Assembly: GCA_963710665.1 (NCBI GenBank)
Contig: CAVQBC010000003.1
Span: 1,486,800 to 1,550,799 of the forward strand
Reading direction: 5' to 3'
Length of the DNA stretch: 64,000 nt
From: CAVQBC01 sp963710665
GTDB taxonomy: Bacteria; Actinomycetota; Thermoleophilia; Solirubrobacterales; Solirubrobacteraceae
In this document: positions 25,752 through 34,592 of the stretch, one piece after another
Layout of the letters: every line of letters starts with the position of its first letter
How positions within the stretch are numbered: the stretch's first letter is position 1
Made by a program: the position numbers and the translations under genes
The notes under the pieces: generated by a model
Told to the model about the DNA's origin: nothing
What the model saw: the letters and a program-made list of their open reading frames with translations, nothing else
The model's database searches: none

Positions 25752-27083
25752 TCAGCAGGCCTCGCGATCGAGGCCCGCGTGGTAGCGGTGCGCCGTGGCG
25801 CCCCGGCCCGCGGCGATCGCCACCAGCGCGCGGAGCGCGTCCCACGTCCCGCCCGGCTCGAACGCCGACGGCGACGCGCCAGGATGCCCGCGCGCGATGC
25901 GCACACGCAGCGCGCCCGGGCGGCTGCGGAAGCGCAGCGGGGGATCGAGATAGGCCGCCTCGCCGTCGATGCCCGCCGCCACCGGCCGGCCCGAGTCGAC
26001 CTCGAGCGTCGGTACGGACCACTCGACCACCGGCCGCCGGAGCACCCGCAGCCGCGATGACGCGCCGGCCGCGGGGCCGAGCACGGTGATGCCGAGCACT
26101 CCGTCGTCGAGGCAGGGACGGGTGCCCGAGCCCACGCCCATCCCGTGGCCCAGCCGGTAGCGGTTGTTCGCCACCAGCAGCGCGACGCCGCCGTTGTGGC
26201 GCACGTCGCCCGGCCCGACCCAGCGTACGTCGCGCTCCTCGGCTCCGGGGCCCAGGACCTGGGGGACCGTGTCGAGCAGCGTCCGCAGCTTCGCGCCGCG
26301 GTAGCCCGCTTGCTGCACAGCCTCCGCGTACACGCCGATCGAGACGTTGTTGACGAACACCCGGCCGCCGACCTCGGCGAGGTCGACCAGTCGCTCGCCG
26401 CCGTCGACGAAGGCGTCGAGCGCGCCGACGACGTCGTCGCGGTCGACGCCGAGGTCGAGCGCGAAGTGGTTGCGGGTCCCCGCCGGTACGCAGGCGTAGG
26501 GCAGGCCGTGCTCCGCGGCGACGGCGGCCACGACGGCCTGCGACCCGTCCCCGCCCGCCATCGCCAGGGCGTCGGCGCCGTCCGCCACCGCACGCCGCAC
26601 GAGCGTCTCGAGGTCGTCCCCCGGGCCGAGCTCGACCGTCGTGATCCCGCGCGCACCGGCCTCCTCGGCGAGGCGGAAGCGCTCCGCCTTCCCGCCGCCC
26701 GAGCGCGGGTTGCAGAACAGGACCGGGCGGACAGGTCGCGGCGCCGGCGGCCAGGCCACGTGGACCCGCAGGGCGGCGGTCGCGGCGGCCGACGTCAGGA
26801 TCGCTCCCAGCACGACGACGACCAGCAGCGGCCCCTCCTGCTCGATGAGGCCCACCACCGTGTTCAGGAGGAGGAGCCCGGCGACGCCGAGGCCGAGCAC
26901 CCGGGCCACGCCCCGGCGCACGAGGCCGTAGGTGCCCGCCGCGATAGCGAGCGCGACCGACACGACCAGGAACGGCGAGCGCGGGAACTCGCGCACGGCC
27001 ACGACCGCCGCCTCGACGATCGTGAGGATCCCGAGGAGGATGGCGGCGGTCGCCGCCAGCCGACGGCCTGCCGGAGCCGTCAT
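25752..27083 (-). CDS. Diacylglycerol/sphingosine kinase-like lipid kinase with N-terminal membrane helices
   Basis: 443 aa. About four membrane helices fill residues 1-105, then a DAGK catalytic domain: FCNPRSGGGKAERF, the nucleotide motif AMAGGDGSQAVV (GGDGT-like) and PAGTRNHFALDLG. It phosphorylates a lipid at the membrane. An N-terminal membrane extension is unusual for soluble DgkB-like kinases but common in actinobacteria. Monocistronic, divergent from the next gene. Confidence 0.88.
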   Translation of the reverse strand: MTAPAGRRLAATAAILLGILTIVEAAVVAVREFPRSPFLVVSVALAIAAGTYGLVRRGVARVLGLGVAGLLLLNTVVGLIEQEGPLLVVVVLGAILTSAAATAALRVHVAWPPAPRPVRPVLFCNPRSGGGKAERFRLAEEAGARGITTVELGPGDDLETLVRRAVADGADALAMAGGDGSQAVVAAVAAEHGLPYACVPAGTRNHFALDLGVDRDDVVGALDAFVDGGERLVDLAEVGGRVFVNNVSIGVYAEAVQQAGYRGAKLRTLLDTVPQVLGPGAEERDVRWVGPGDVRHNGGVALLVANNRYRLGHGMGVGSGTRPCLDDGVLGITVLGPAAGASSRLRVLRRPVVEWSVPTLEVDSGRPVAAGIDGEAAYLDPPLRFRSRPGALRVRIARGHPGASPSAFEPGGTWDALRALVAIAAGRGATAHRYHAGLDREAC

Positions 27084-27207
27084 CGCGGACCCGTCGGCGG
27101 CGAGGGGATCGGCGGCATCGCAGCGTGATCATCTGCGGATCCTGGCGCCGCCGCAAGGCGCGCTGCCGTTGCAGGCGCGCACCCGGCGCGCATAGGGTGG
27201 AACCCTG

Positions 27208-28653
27208 ATGCCACGCATCGGCCAGGCGCCGAGCGACCCGCCGCCAGCACTGTGGCGCCGCATCGTCGTCCGCCCCAAGCCGATGCCGACGAACCTGCCG
27301 AAGTGGCTCGTCGGGGACTGGAACCGCGTCATCCGCGACCCGCTCGACCTGTTGCGGCTCGCGCCGCTGATCGGCGCGATCGTGACCGTGATCGTGGGGG
27401 ACACCACCCACACCGCCGAGCTGGCCGGGGCGTTCCTGATCGTGCTGGCCCCGCGCGTGCTCAACGTGCAGCGCCCGTTCGACCTGATCTTCCAGCTCGG
27501 GATGAACCTCGCGCTGTGGGGGAACGTCTTCGGGCTCTTCGACCTGATCTACGGCTACGACAAGGTCGTCCACTTCATCCTTCCGTGCGGCTCCGCGATG
27601 CTGCTCTACATCGCGCTCTGCCACCTCCGGCTGGTGCCCGACCTCTCGGAGGACGCCGGCCTGCACGACCGCGTCGCGATGGTGCTCGTCACGCTCGCCT
27701 TCGGCCTCACCGTCGGCGGCATCTTCGAGATCTGGGAGTGGTTCTCGAACACCGCGTTCGGCACGCACATGTTCGTCAGCTACGGCGACTCGATCGGGGA
27801 CCTGATCGACGACGCGCTGGGCGCGCTGATGGGCGGGGTCATCCTGCTCTTCTGGACCGGGCGCGGCTGGGGGACCTGGCGCGTGCCGGGCGCGGCCCTC
27901 CGCGGCGTGGAGCCGATGCCGACCGCGCCCCCCGACCGCGACGCCGACCTGCTCACCCGCTTCGGCGATCGCGTCGCCCGGTGGCGGCCGCCGCGTGGGC
28001 ACGAGCACGAGGCGGGCCGTCCCTATCCCACGCTGCCGCGGTGGCTGGTCGGCGACTGGGGCCCGGTGCTCCGGGACCCCGTCGACCTGATCCGGCTCGG
28101 CCTGCTCGTGGGGGCGGTCGTCGCCGCGCTGCAGGGCGACTTCAACCACGCGGCGCGCTTCCTCTTCGGCTTCGGGCTGTCGGCCCTCGTCCGCCTGGCC
28201 GAGGCGCCGCGACCGTTCGACGCCGCCTTCGCCCTCGGCATGGCGTTCCAGGCGTGGGGCGCCTACAGCGGCGCCTACGAGTCGGTGGCCGGCTATGAGG
28301 TGACGGCGCGGATCGTCGCCTCGCTGTCGATCGCCGCGATGCTCTACCTGCTGCTCGTCCGGATCCGCGCCGTGCCGGACCTCTCCGGCAAGACCGACAT
28401 CCACGAGCGGACGGGCATCCTGCTCACCGCCACCAGCCTCGGCTTCGGCGTCGGGATGCTCTACGAGGTCGGCGCGTGGGCGTCGAACGGCCTCTTCGAC
28501 GCCCGGCCGTTCACCTTCGACGAGCTGATCGCGCACATGACGATCGCCTTCGCCGCCTCGGCGGCGGGGGCGGCACTGCTCGTGTTCTGGGACCGGGCGG
28601 GGTGGGAGACGCGCCGGGTCCCGGCGTCGGCGCTGCTCAAGCCGCCGCGCTGA
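27208..28653 (+). CDS. Internally duplicated DUF2238/YjdF-like membrane protein
   Basis: 481 aa made of two copies of one membrane module. Copy 1 begins WLVGDWNRVIRDPLDLLRL (near residue 33) and copy 2 begins WLVGDWGPVLRDPVDLIRL (near residue 280). Copy 1 keeps the polar family residues GYDKVVHFILP, IFEIWEWFSN and GDSIGDLIDDALG. In copy 2 the matching places read GYEVTARIVAS, LYEVGAWASN and FDELIAHMTIA, so most acidic and histidine residues are lost. A tandem fusion with one degenerate half suggests a pseudo-symmetric transporter or enzyme. Function unknown. Confidence 0.75.
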   Translation: MPRIGQAPSDPPPALWRRIVVRPKPMPTNLPKWLVGDWNRVIRDPLDLLRLAPLIGAIVTVIVGDTTHTAELAGAFLIVLAPRVLNVQRPFDLIFQLGMNLALWGNVFGLFDLIYGYDKVVHFILPCGSAMLLYIALCHLRLVPDLSEDAGLHDRVAMVLVTLAFGLTVGGIFEIWEWFSNTAFGTHMFVSYGDSIGDLIDDALGALMGGVILLFWTGRGWGTWRVPGAALRGVEPMPTAPPDRDADLLTRFGDRVARWRPPRGHEHEAGRPYPTLPRWLVGDWGPVLRDPVDLIRLGLLVGAVVAALQGDFNHAARFLFGFGLSALVRLAEAPRPFDAAFALGMAFQAWGAYSGAYESVAGYEVTARIVASLSIAAMLYLLLVRIRAVPDLSGKTDIHERTGILLTATSLGFGVGMLYEVGAWASNGLFDARPFTFDELIAHMTIAFAASAAGAALLVFWDRAGWETRRVPASALLKPPR

Positions 28654-29719
28654 GCGGCGCCGGCCGCACGTAGACCGGGTTGCTCACCAGCCACAGGCGC
28701 TCCCGCTCGTCGCCGGGCAGGCGCGCCTCGACGCGGTAGCACCCGTCCTCCTCGACGGCGTGCTCCAGGCGGTCGCCCTCGACCTCGAGCACGGGCGCGC
28801 CATCGTGCAGCAGCCGCAGTCGCGCCCGCCGTGGCGCCACCGCCCGCAGGGTCCAGCGGCCGGGGTCCACGCGGGCCCCCATCGGCGCCGCGGCGCCGTC
28901 GGACTCCGCCCAGAACCGGAACCCGCGTCCGGGGGCGAGCGCCTCGAAGGAGAGGTAGCAGCGGCCCTCGCGGAGCGCGTCGTTGACCGCGTCGCGGTCG
29001 GCGGCCGGCTCGCGCGCCGGCGGGGAGCGGAGCAGCACGTGGGTCTGGAGCAACGCGAAGTACCGCGCGTTGGGCATCGGCGAGAGCGCCCACCCCCGGA
29101 TCCGGATGCCCCGCTGGTGGGCGTCGAGGCCGCCGATCGCCGGCACGCGGCGGCGCCGGCAGAGCCGGTCCCAGATCTCGAGGTGGCGGGCCGGCGGGCC
29201 GGTCAGCGCGCGCATCGGGTCGCGCAGGAACGCGACCGCCTCCCGCGGCGTGCGCCAGGCCTCCGCGGAGTCGCTCGTCAGGCTCCACAGCTCGATGCCG
29301 CCGCAGACGGCGTCGTCGAGCAGTCGCCAGGCGTGCGGCGGCCCGATCACCTTCGACATGCGCGACCCCTCCGAGAAGGGATGGGCGGCGAACGCCACGC
29401 CGCCGGCGCTCGAGACCGCGGTGCAGATGTCGCGCTCCGTGCGGCCGGCGTGGGCGATCTCGTGGTCGACGCCGAACACGAGCAGGTGTCCCCCCTTCGG
29501 CGAGACCTCGTGCCCGACGAGCAGCAGCACGCCGTCGCGCCAGCCCTCCTCGCCGCGCCGGCGCGCCTCGAGCGTGTCGTGATCGGTGAGCAGCACGCAG
29601 TCGGCGCCGACCGTGCGCGCCGTGTCGACGAGCTCGGCGACCGTCGCGGTGCCGTCCGAGTAGGTGGAGTGGACGTGCGCGACGCAGGCGAGGCCGTGCA
29701 GCCCGAGCGGGTCCTCCAC
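28637..29719 (-). CDS. PHP-domain metal-dependent phosphoesterase
   Basis: 360 aa from GTG. Metal-binding motifs: AHVHSTYSDGT (residues about 14-24), LLTDHDTL, GHEVS, AAHPF and GLDAHQRG. A C-terminal beta-rich domain (about residues 270-355) may bind ligand. PHP proteins hydrolyse phosphoesters; substrate here unknown. It lies 1 nt after the TVP38-like gene on the same strand and overlaps the convergent membrane-protein gene by 17 nt. Confidence 0.87.
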   Translation of the reverse strand: MEDPLGLHGLACVAHVHSTYSDGTATVAELVDTARTVGADCVLLTDHDTLEARRRGEEGWRDGVLLLVGHEVSPKGGHLLVFGVDHEIAHAGRTERDICTAVSSAGGVAFAAHPFSEGSRMSKVIGPPHAWRLLDDAVCGGIELWSLTSDSAEAWRTPREAVAFLRDPMRALTGPPARHLEIWDRLCRRRRVPAIGGLDAHQRGIRIRGWALSPMPNARYFALLQTHVLLRSPPAREPAADRDAVNDALREGRCYLSFEALAPGRGFRFWAESDGAAAPMGARVDPGRWTLRAVAPRRARLRLLHDGAPVLEVEGDRLEHAVEEDGCYRVEARLPGDERERLWLVSNPVYVRPAPLSAAA

Positions 29720-29720
29720 C

Positions 29721-30392
29721 TCAGGAGGCCGCCGGCAGCGCGGCGGCGGCGCGCCGGCGCGTCGCGACGATCGTGCCCGCGACGCCGAGCAGCGCCAGCA
29801 GCGCGATCGCCGCGACGGCGGGCCACAGCGCGCGCTCCGCGGCCGCGCCGCCGAGCGCGGTGTAGGCGAGCACCCGGGGGCCGCCGCCGATCAGGCTCCC
29901 TGCCACGAAGTGGCGGTAGCGGATGCGGGTCAGGCCGGCGGCGTAGTTGAGGATCGTCGCGGGAGAGCCGGGCGCCACGCGTGCGAGGACGATGGTCAGC
30001 AGCGGTCGTTGCTCGACCCGATCACGGAGCCGTGTGACGCGCGGCCCGGCGAGCGCCTCGGCCGGGCCGCGGCCGAGCCGGCGGGCGGCGAGGAACGCGA
30101 GGGTGCCTCCCAGCGTGGCGCCCAGCAGCGCGACCGGCATCCCCGCCGCACCGCCGAGCACGAGGCCGGTGGCGGCGGCCAGCAGCGTGCCGGACACGAG
30201 GGCCGGCGTGAGCAGGGTCCAGGCGGCGACGGCGACGGCGGCCAGCAGCGGCGCGGGCAGGTCCGCGATGCGCGCGACCTCGGCCGGGTCGTGCGGGAGG
30301 AGCGCGACCGCGGCGCCGAACGCCGCGGCGACGGCCAGGGCGAGGAGCGAGAGGCGCCGCCGGGCGGTGCGGCGCAGGACGGGATCCTGCAC
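29721..30392 (-). CDS. TVP38/TMEM64 (DedA-superfamily, SNARE-associated) membrane protein
   Basis: 223 aa with about five to six hydrophobic segments. The VTT core is recognisable: GTLLAAATGLVLGG, a loop with FLAARRLGRG, and the PGSPATILNYAAGLTRI reentrant motif near residue 140. The superfamily includes lipid scramblases and flippases. First gene of a two-gene operon with the PHP phosphoesterase, which hints at joint action on a phospholipid-related substrate (inference). Confidence 0.85.
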   Translation of the reverse strand: MQDPVLRRTARRRLSLLALAVAAAFGAAVALLPHDPAEVARIADLPAPLLAAVAVAAWTLLTPALVSGTLLAAATGLVLGGAAGMPVALLGATLGGTLAFLAARRLGRGPAEALAGPRVTRLRDRVEQRPLLTIVLARVAPGSPATILNYAAGLTRIRYRHFVAGSLIGGGPRVLAYTALGGAAAERALWPAVAAIALLALLGVAGTIVATRRRAAAALPAAS

Positions 30393-30567
30393 GGTGAAGA
30401 CAGTAGCCGGTGGGCGCGGCGCGGTTCTGAGCCGTTCGTCACCGTCGTGACCGGGGCGGTCGGCCCGTGGGAGCGCGGGCGCGTCCGATCCGTTCCTCCC
30501 TCGTCACGCCGGGCGGCTCGTCCGGTCAATCGGCCGGTCCACCGTCGGAGGGGCACCGCTGTTCGAG

Positions 30568-32076
30568 TTGAAGAGACGGTTCCTGCTTCCGGGCGCGCTG
30601 GCGGTGCTCGCGGTCGGGATCCCGGGCGACGTCGGGCGGGTCACCGCGAAGGAGCCGCGGGCGGCGACCGCCGCCGCGGTCTCCGCCTCCGGACTGCCCG
30701 GCCGCTGGTGCGGCGAGCCCAACAGCCTCTCGGCCACGGTGGGGGACGGGCCGGAGTTCCAGCTCGTCTACGCCTACCCGGCCGACCGTCCCAACCGCTT
30801 CCCCGCGTTCGCCGACGCGCTCCAGGCCGACGCCTCCGCCATCAGCCGGCTGGTGGCGTGGCAGAGCGGGTGGACGAAGACCGTGCGCTTCGACATGGGG
30901 ACGTCGTGCGGTCCGCAGTTCGTCGCGATCGCGTTGGTCGCGCTTCCCGGCCCGCGCGCCGCCTACCTCGACCCGGCCACCGGCGCGCCGCTGTTCTCCA
31001 CGGTGGTGAGCCACCTGTGGGGCCGGCTGCGGCCCCCCACCGGCTCGCGCAACCTCGTCGTGCTGGCCGACACGCTGGGTGGGGGCGGACTGGCGGGGAT
31101 CGCCGGCCACAGCTACGACGAGCGCGCCGGCCCCGGCAACGCCTCCAACGACCCGGGGAAGGTCGCGATGGTCTTCAGCGACGACGGCCCGGTCTCCGCC
31201 GACGCCGCGGGCGCCTATGCGCCGTCCGTGTTCCTGCACGAGATGCTCCACACGATCGGGGCGGTCAATCACGGCGCCCCGAACAGCACCCGCGCCGGCC
31301 ACTGCTCCGACGGCGCCGACGTCATGTGCTTCGACGACGCGGGGCCCGCCGCGGCGGCGCGGTCGGTGTGCCGGAGCTTCGACTGGACGCTGACCGAGCG
31401 GGTCGACTGCGGCGGCGACGACTACTTCAACCCCGACCCGCCGTCCGGCTCCTACCTGCAGCGCTCGTGGAACGTGTACCGCAGCGCGTTCCTGGGCTCG
31501 TGCTGGGGAGAGCTCGCGGCCGCGTGCGGCAGCGACCGCGGCTGGGCCCCGCCCGAGCTCGCGCCGGCCGCGGGGCCGGTCGCCTTCGCCGAGCTCGGCC
31601 CCGTGCGGGTGCGGGGGGAGCGCGGGCCGGCGCGGCGGCAGCGGACGTCGGCGGCGCTGCGTCGCGTCCGCGACGGGGTGCCGTTCGGCTGGCGTCTCGC
31701 GACGGTGCGGGCGCGCGCGTTCCACGACGTCTCCGAGCACGCGCTCATCCCCGCGATCTCCGTGCGGTCGGGCTCGCTGCGGCTGCCGGCGGGCCGGTGG
31801 CGGATCGTCAACTGCGTCCGCGTGGTGGCCGCGGCCGCGCGCCCGGCGGCGGGGCGGCCGCGGTGCGCGAGCGGCGGCAGCACGGCCCTGCGCCGGCCCG
31901 AGTGGGTGATCCCGCGCGGGCACGACTTCTCCTTCGAGCACCGCCCGACGGGAATGCCCAAGCGGGCCATCGGCTGGGTGGAGGTGCGCCGCGTCGGCGC
32001 GGGCGGCCGGGCCGCGGTGTGGGCGACGTCGCTGGACCGCCGCCGGCCGGCGATGCTCGTGCGCGGCGACGGCTGA
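30568..32076 (+). CDS. Secreted zinc metalloprotease-like protein (metzincin-like)
   Basis: 502 aa from a TTG start (RBS GGAGGGG 20 nt upstream). The signal peptide covers LLPGALAVLAVGI. The zinc motif is FLHEMLHTIGAVNHG near residues 225-240, i.e. HExxHxxGxxxH, one residue longer than the canonical metzincin HExxHxxGxxH. A later DVMCFDD could be the Met-turn. Several cysteine pairs fit an extracellular enzyme. The C-terminal third is Arg-rich and unrecognised. Catalytic activity is inferred from the motif only. Confidence 0.72.
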   Translation: MKRRFLLPGALAVLAVGIPGDVGRVTAKEPRAATAAAVSASGLPGRWCGEPNSLSATVGDGPEFQLVYAYPADRPNRFPAFADALQADASAISRLVAWQSGWTKTVRFDMGTSCGPQFVAIALVALPGPRAAYLDPATGAPLFSTVVSHLWGRLRPPTGSRNLVVLADTLGGGGLAGIAGHSYDERAGPGNASNDPGKVAMVFSDDGPVSADAAGAYAPSVFLHEMLHTIGAVNHGAPNSTRAGHCSDGADVMCFDDAGPAAAARSVCRSFDWTLTERVDCGGDDYFNPDPPSGSYLQRSWNVYRSAFLGSCWGELAAACGSDRGWAPPELAPAAGPVAFAELGPVRVRGERGPARRQRTSAALRRVRDGVPFGWRLATVRARAFHDVSEHALIPAISVRSGSLRLPAGRWRIVNCVRVVAAAARPAAGRPRCASGGSTALRRPEWVIPRGHDFSFEHRPTGMPKRAIGWVEVRRVGAGGRAAVWATSLDRRRPAMLVRGDG

Positions 32077-32196
32077 CGCGGCTCGAGCGCTCCTCGCGGC
32101 CGCGTCACGCGCCGGCCGCCCGTGGCCGCACCGGCGGCGGTTCGAGCCGCGCTCCGTCGGTGATGCGCCGGGACCACTCGAGCGGCGTCCGCGGCG

Positions 32197-32745
32197 CTAG
32201 CGGACCTTGGACGGATCCTCGCCGCGCGCGATCGCCTCGGCGACCTCGCGGGGGACGTGGACCCAGGCCGGCGGCGTGCGCACCTTGACCCAGTCCGGGT
32301 CGGTCACGTGGTGCTGCTCGCCGACCCGGTAGGCCTCCGCGAGCCACGCCCGCAGCTCGGCGTCGATGTCCTCCGGCCGCCGGAGGCGTACGCGGTGGGC
32401 GAAGTAGTAGGGCGGGATGTAGTCGACGCGGGCCAGGCGCGCGCTGTCGATCGGCCGGGTGAGGATGAAGCTCGCGACCAGGTGGTCCTTGCGCGGCCGG
32501 TCGATGCCGGCGAAGCGGTTGCGCGCCTGCAGCGCGATGCGCGACTTCGTGACGTTGACGGTCACCGGCCCGTTCTCGCCGACGGCCGCGACCAGGGCCT
32601 CGAAGAGGTCGCGGAGCGCGGGGTCGCTGCCGGCGAAGTACGCGTCGAGCGACTGGACCTGGCAGGAGTGCGGCATGTTGCGCGACACGAACTCCTGCCC
32701 GCAGACGGGGCATCGCCAGAGCGGCGTCAGGGGCGCCGGGCTCAT
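32197..32745 (-). CDS. DUF5655-domain protein with N-terminal zinc-knuckle-like motif
   Basis: 182 aa from ATG 32745. Residues about 10-27 carry CPVCGQEF...HSC, a probable zinc-binding finger. Residues about 35-115 match the DUF5655 pattern (FEALVAAVGENGPVTVNVTK, RIALQARNRFAGI). Role unknown; related proteins are often annotated as nucleic-acid or transport-associated. The open frame extends upstream but similarity begins here. Confidence 0.75.
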   Translation of the reverse strand: MSPAPLTPLWRCPVCGQEFVSRNMPHSCQVQSLDAYFAGSDPALRDLFEALVAAVGENGPVTVNVTKSRIALQARNRFAGIDRPRKDHLVASFILTRPIDSARLARVDYIPPYYFAHRVRLRRPEDIDAELRAWLAEAYRVGEQHHVTDPDWVKVRTPPAWVHVPREVAEAIARGEDPSKVR

Positions 32746-32758
32746 GAGGCGATGGTGA

Positions 32759-32851
32759 TCAGGCGGGGACCTTGGCGGGCTCCGTGCGGCCGGCGGCGAA
32801 GATGATCCACGGCGCGAAGCCGACGAACGGGTTCCGGGAGAGCGAGTCCAC
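32759..32851 (-). pseudogene. Possible remnant of a small membrane-protein gene (N-terminal fragment)
   Basis: A 30-aa frame from GTG 32851 reads DSLSRNPFVGFAPWIIFAAG and then ends. This looks like the first helix of an actinobacterial integral membrane protein whose body is missing. It is immediately upstream of the DUF5655 gene. Either a truncated gene or a leader peptide; support is limited to the motif. Confidence 0.3.
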
Positions 32852-32960
32852 CGCCCGACCATAACCCGCCGGTGCGCCCGCAGGCGAGTCTTGGCGCCGG
32901 GATCGCGGCCGTCCGATCCAGCGGTGCCGCGACGTCCCGGATAGGTTCTCGGGGCACCCG

Positions 32961-33969
32961 ATGCTGGCGATCGTCCAGGACAGCTACGGCTCGGCCGACG
33001 TGCTCCAGCTGCGGGAGATTCCCGCGCCGGTGGTCGGAGACCGCGAGGTGCTCGTGCGGGTCCGGGCGGCCTCCGTCCACCCGGACGTCTGGCACGTCCT
33101 GACCGGCCGGCCGTACGTCCTGCGGATCATGGGGGCCGGGGTGCGCCGGCCGCGGAACCGGGTGCCGGGGACGGACGTGGCGGGGCGGGTCGAAGGCGGT
33201 CGGCCGGAGGGCGACGCGGTTCCGGCCGGGCGACGAGGTCTTCGGCGAGTGCGTGCGGGGCCACCAGTGGCACAACGGCGGCGCGTTCGCCGAGTACGTC
33301 GCGGTGCGCGAGCGCGCGCTGGCGCGCAAGCCGGCGCGGCTCACGTTCGAGCAGGCCGCGGCCGTCCCGACCTCGGGGCTCCTCGCGCTGCAGGGCGTCC
33401 GCGACCAGGGCGGCGTCCAGGCCGGGCAGCGGGTCCTCGTCAACGGCGCGGGCGGCGGCGTGGGCTCGTTCGCCGTGCAGCTCGCCAAGGCCTCCGGCGC
33501 GGTCGTGACCGGCGTGGACGTCGCGGAGAAGCTCGACGTCGTGCGCGCGGCCGGCGCGGATCGCGTCCTCGACGCCACCCACGAGGACTTCACCAGGACC
33601 GGTGCGCGCTACGACCTGATCGTCGACGTCCCCGGGAACCGCCCGATCTCGGAGTGCCGGCGCGCGCTCACGCCGTCGGGGACGTACGTCCTCATCGGGC
33701 ACGACGGCTTCGGGACCTCGGCCGGCCCGTGGTTCGGAAGCATCGGCCGCTTCCTCGGCCTCCTCGTGCGCGCGCCGTTCGTGAGCCAGCGGATCTCGCC
33801 GGGCAACACGACGCGGACGCAGGACCCTCTCGGCGTCCTGGCCGAGCTGGCCGAGGCCGGCCGGCTCACGCCGGTCGTCGACCGGACCTTCCCCCTGGGC
33901 GAGGTCCCCGAGGCGATCCGCTATCTCGTGGCGGGCCGGGCTCGCGGCAAGGTCGTCATCACCATCTGA
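32961..33969 (+). pseudogene. Zinc-independent NADPH:quinone oxidoreductase (MDR family), single-base frameshift
   Basis: The N-terminal part (MLAIVQDSYGSADVLQLREI, GroES-like fold) runs in one frame to about 33190. The rest continues in another frame (RPGDEVFGE..., Rossmann motif NGAGGGVGSFAVQLAK at about 33450) to a TGA at 33969. One extra G near 33193 (GAAGGCGG) explains the break; no stop codon or other damage is seen. With the base removed the protein would be about 335 aa, the usual length. Either a recent pseudogene or a sequencing indel. Its 3' end overlaps the convergent hypothetical gene by 49 nt. Confidence 0.8.
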
Positions 33970-34544
33970 CGCCGGGCCACGACGAGCCCCGCGTCCCAGC
34001 CCGGAGCGCGACCGCGCCGAGGCGGCCGGGCCGTGTCCACGGCGAGCCCGGCGCTCGCGATCAGCCACGCGGCGACCGAGTTCGAGTTCCACATCTCGCC
34101 CGCGCTCAGCTCGTCGCGTCCCCACACCGGCGTGGGCACGGACGGAACGAGCTCGAGCAGCCGGCGGACACCTCGGGGATCGGTGGTCACCCGGCACGGC
34201 CCGCCCACCGCCTCGCCGAGATCCGGGATCGACCCGCCACGCCAGCAGCGGACCTCGTAGCGGAACAGGCGCAGCCGGCGGAGCCGGCGGCTCCCCACGG
34301 CGCCGGTCGCCACGACGCCCCGACTCGCCTCGTCGGCGTCGGGCGAAGGCGCGACCTCGATCGCGTAGCGGTCGCCGTCCGACTCGATGACGAGCGCCGC
34401 GTGGTACAGGTCGCGGCGCGCCCGGTGCTCGCGCGCGGCGACGAGGGCCTCGAAGACCCGGCCGTTGAAGCGCACCGAGTGACCGCCGGCTCCCAGCGGG
34501 ATCCAGTACAGGTCCACGGCGGCGTCCGAGGTCGGAGCCTGCAT
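33921..34544 (-). CDS. Conserved hypothetical protein
   Basis: 207 aa. The N-terminus AVDLYWIPLGAGGHSVRFNG and the segment MWNSNSVAAWLIASAGL are patterns I associate with uncharacterised actinobacterial proteins. Polar and soluble, with no signal peptide or membrane helix. Function unknown. The C-terminal 16 codons overlap the oxidoreductase on the other strand. Confidence 0.65.
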   Translation of the reverse strand: MQAPTSDAAVDLYWIPLGAGGHSVRFNGRVFEALVAAREHRARRDLYHAALVIESDGDRYAIEVAPSPDADEASRGVVATGAVGSRRLRRLRLFRYEVRCWRGGSIPDLGEAVGGPCRVTTDPRGVRRLLELVPSVPTPVWGRDELSAGEMWNSNSVAAWLIASAGLAVDTARPPRRGRAPGWDAGLVVARRQMVMTTLPRARPATR

Positions 34545-34592
34545 GCGGTCCCGAGCCTCGCAGGCGCGCCGCGGGCCGGTGTCGGAGCCTCG

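Noticed and set aside
24808..28536. A 1242-residue minus-strand open frame spanning several genes
   Set aside because: Low-complexity antisense frame crossing the bactofilin-like, lipid kinase and membrane-protein genes, all of which have clear domains.
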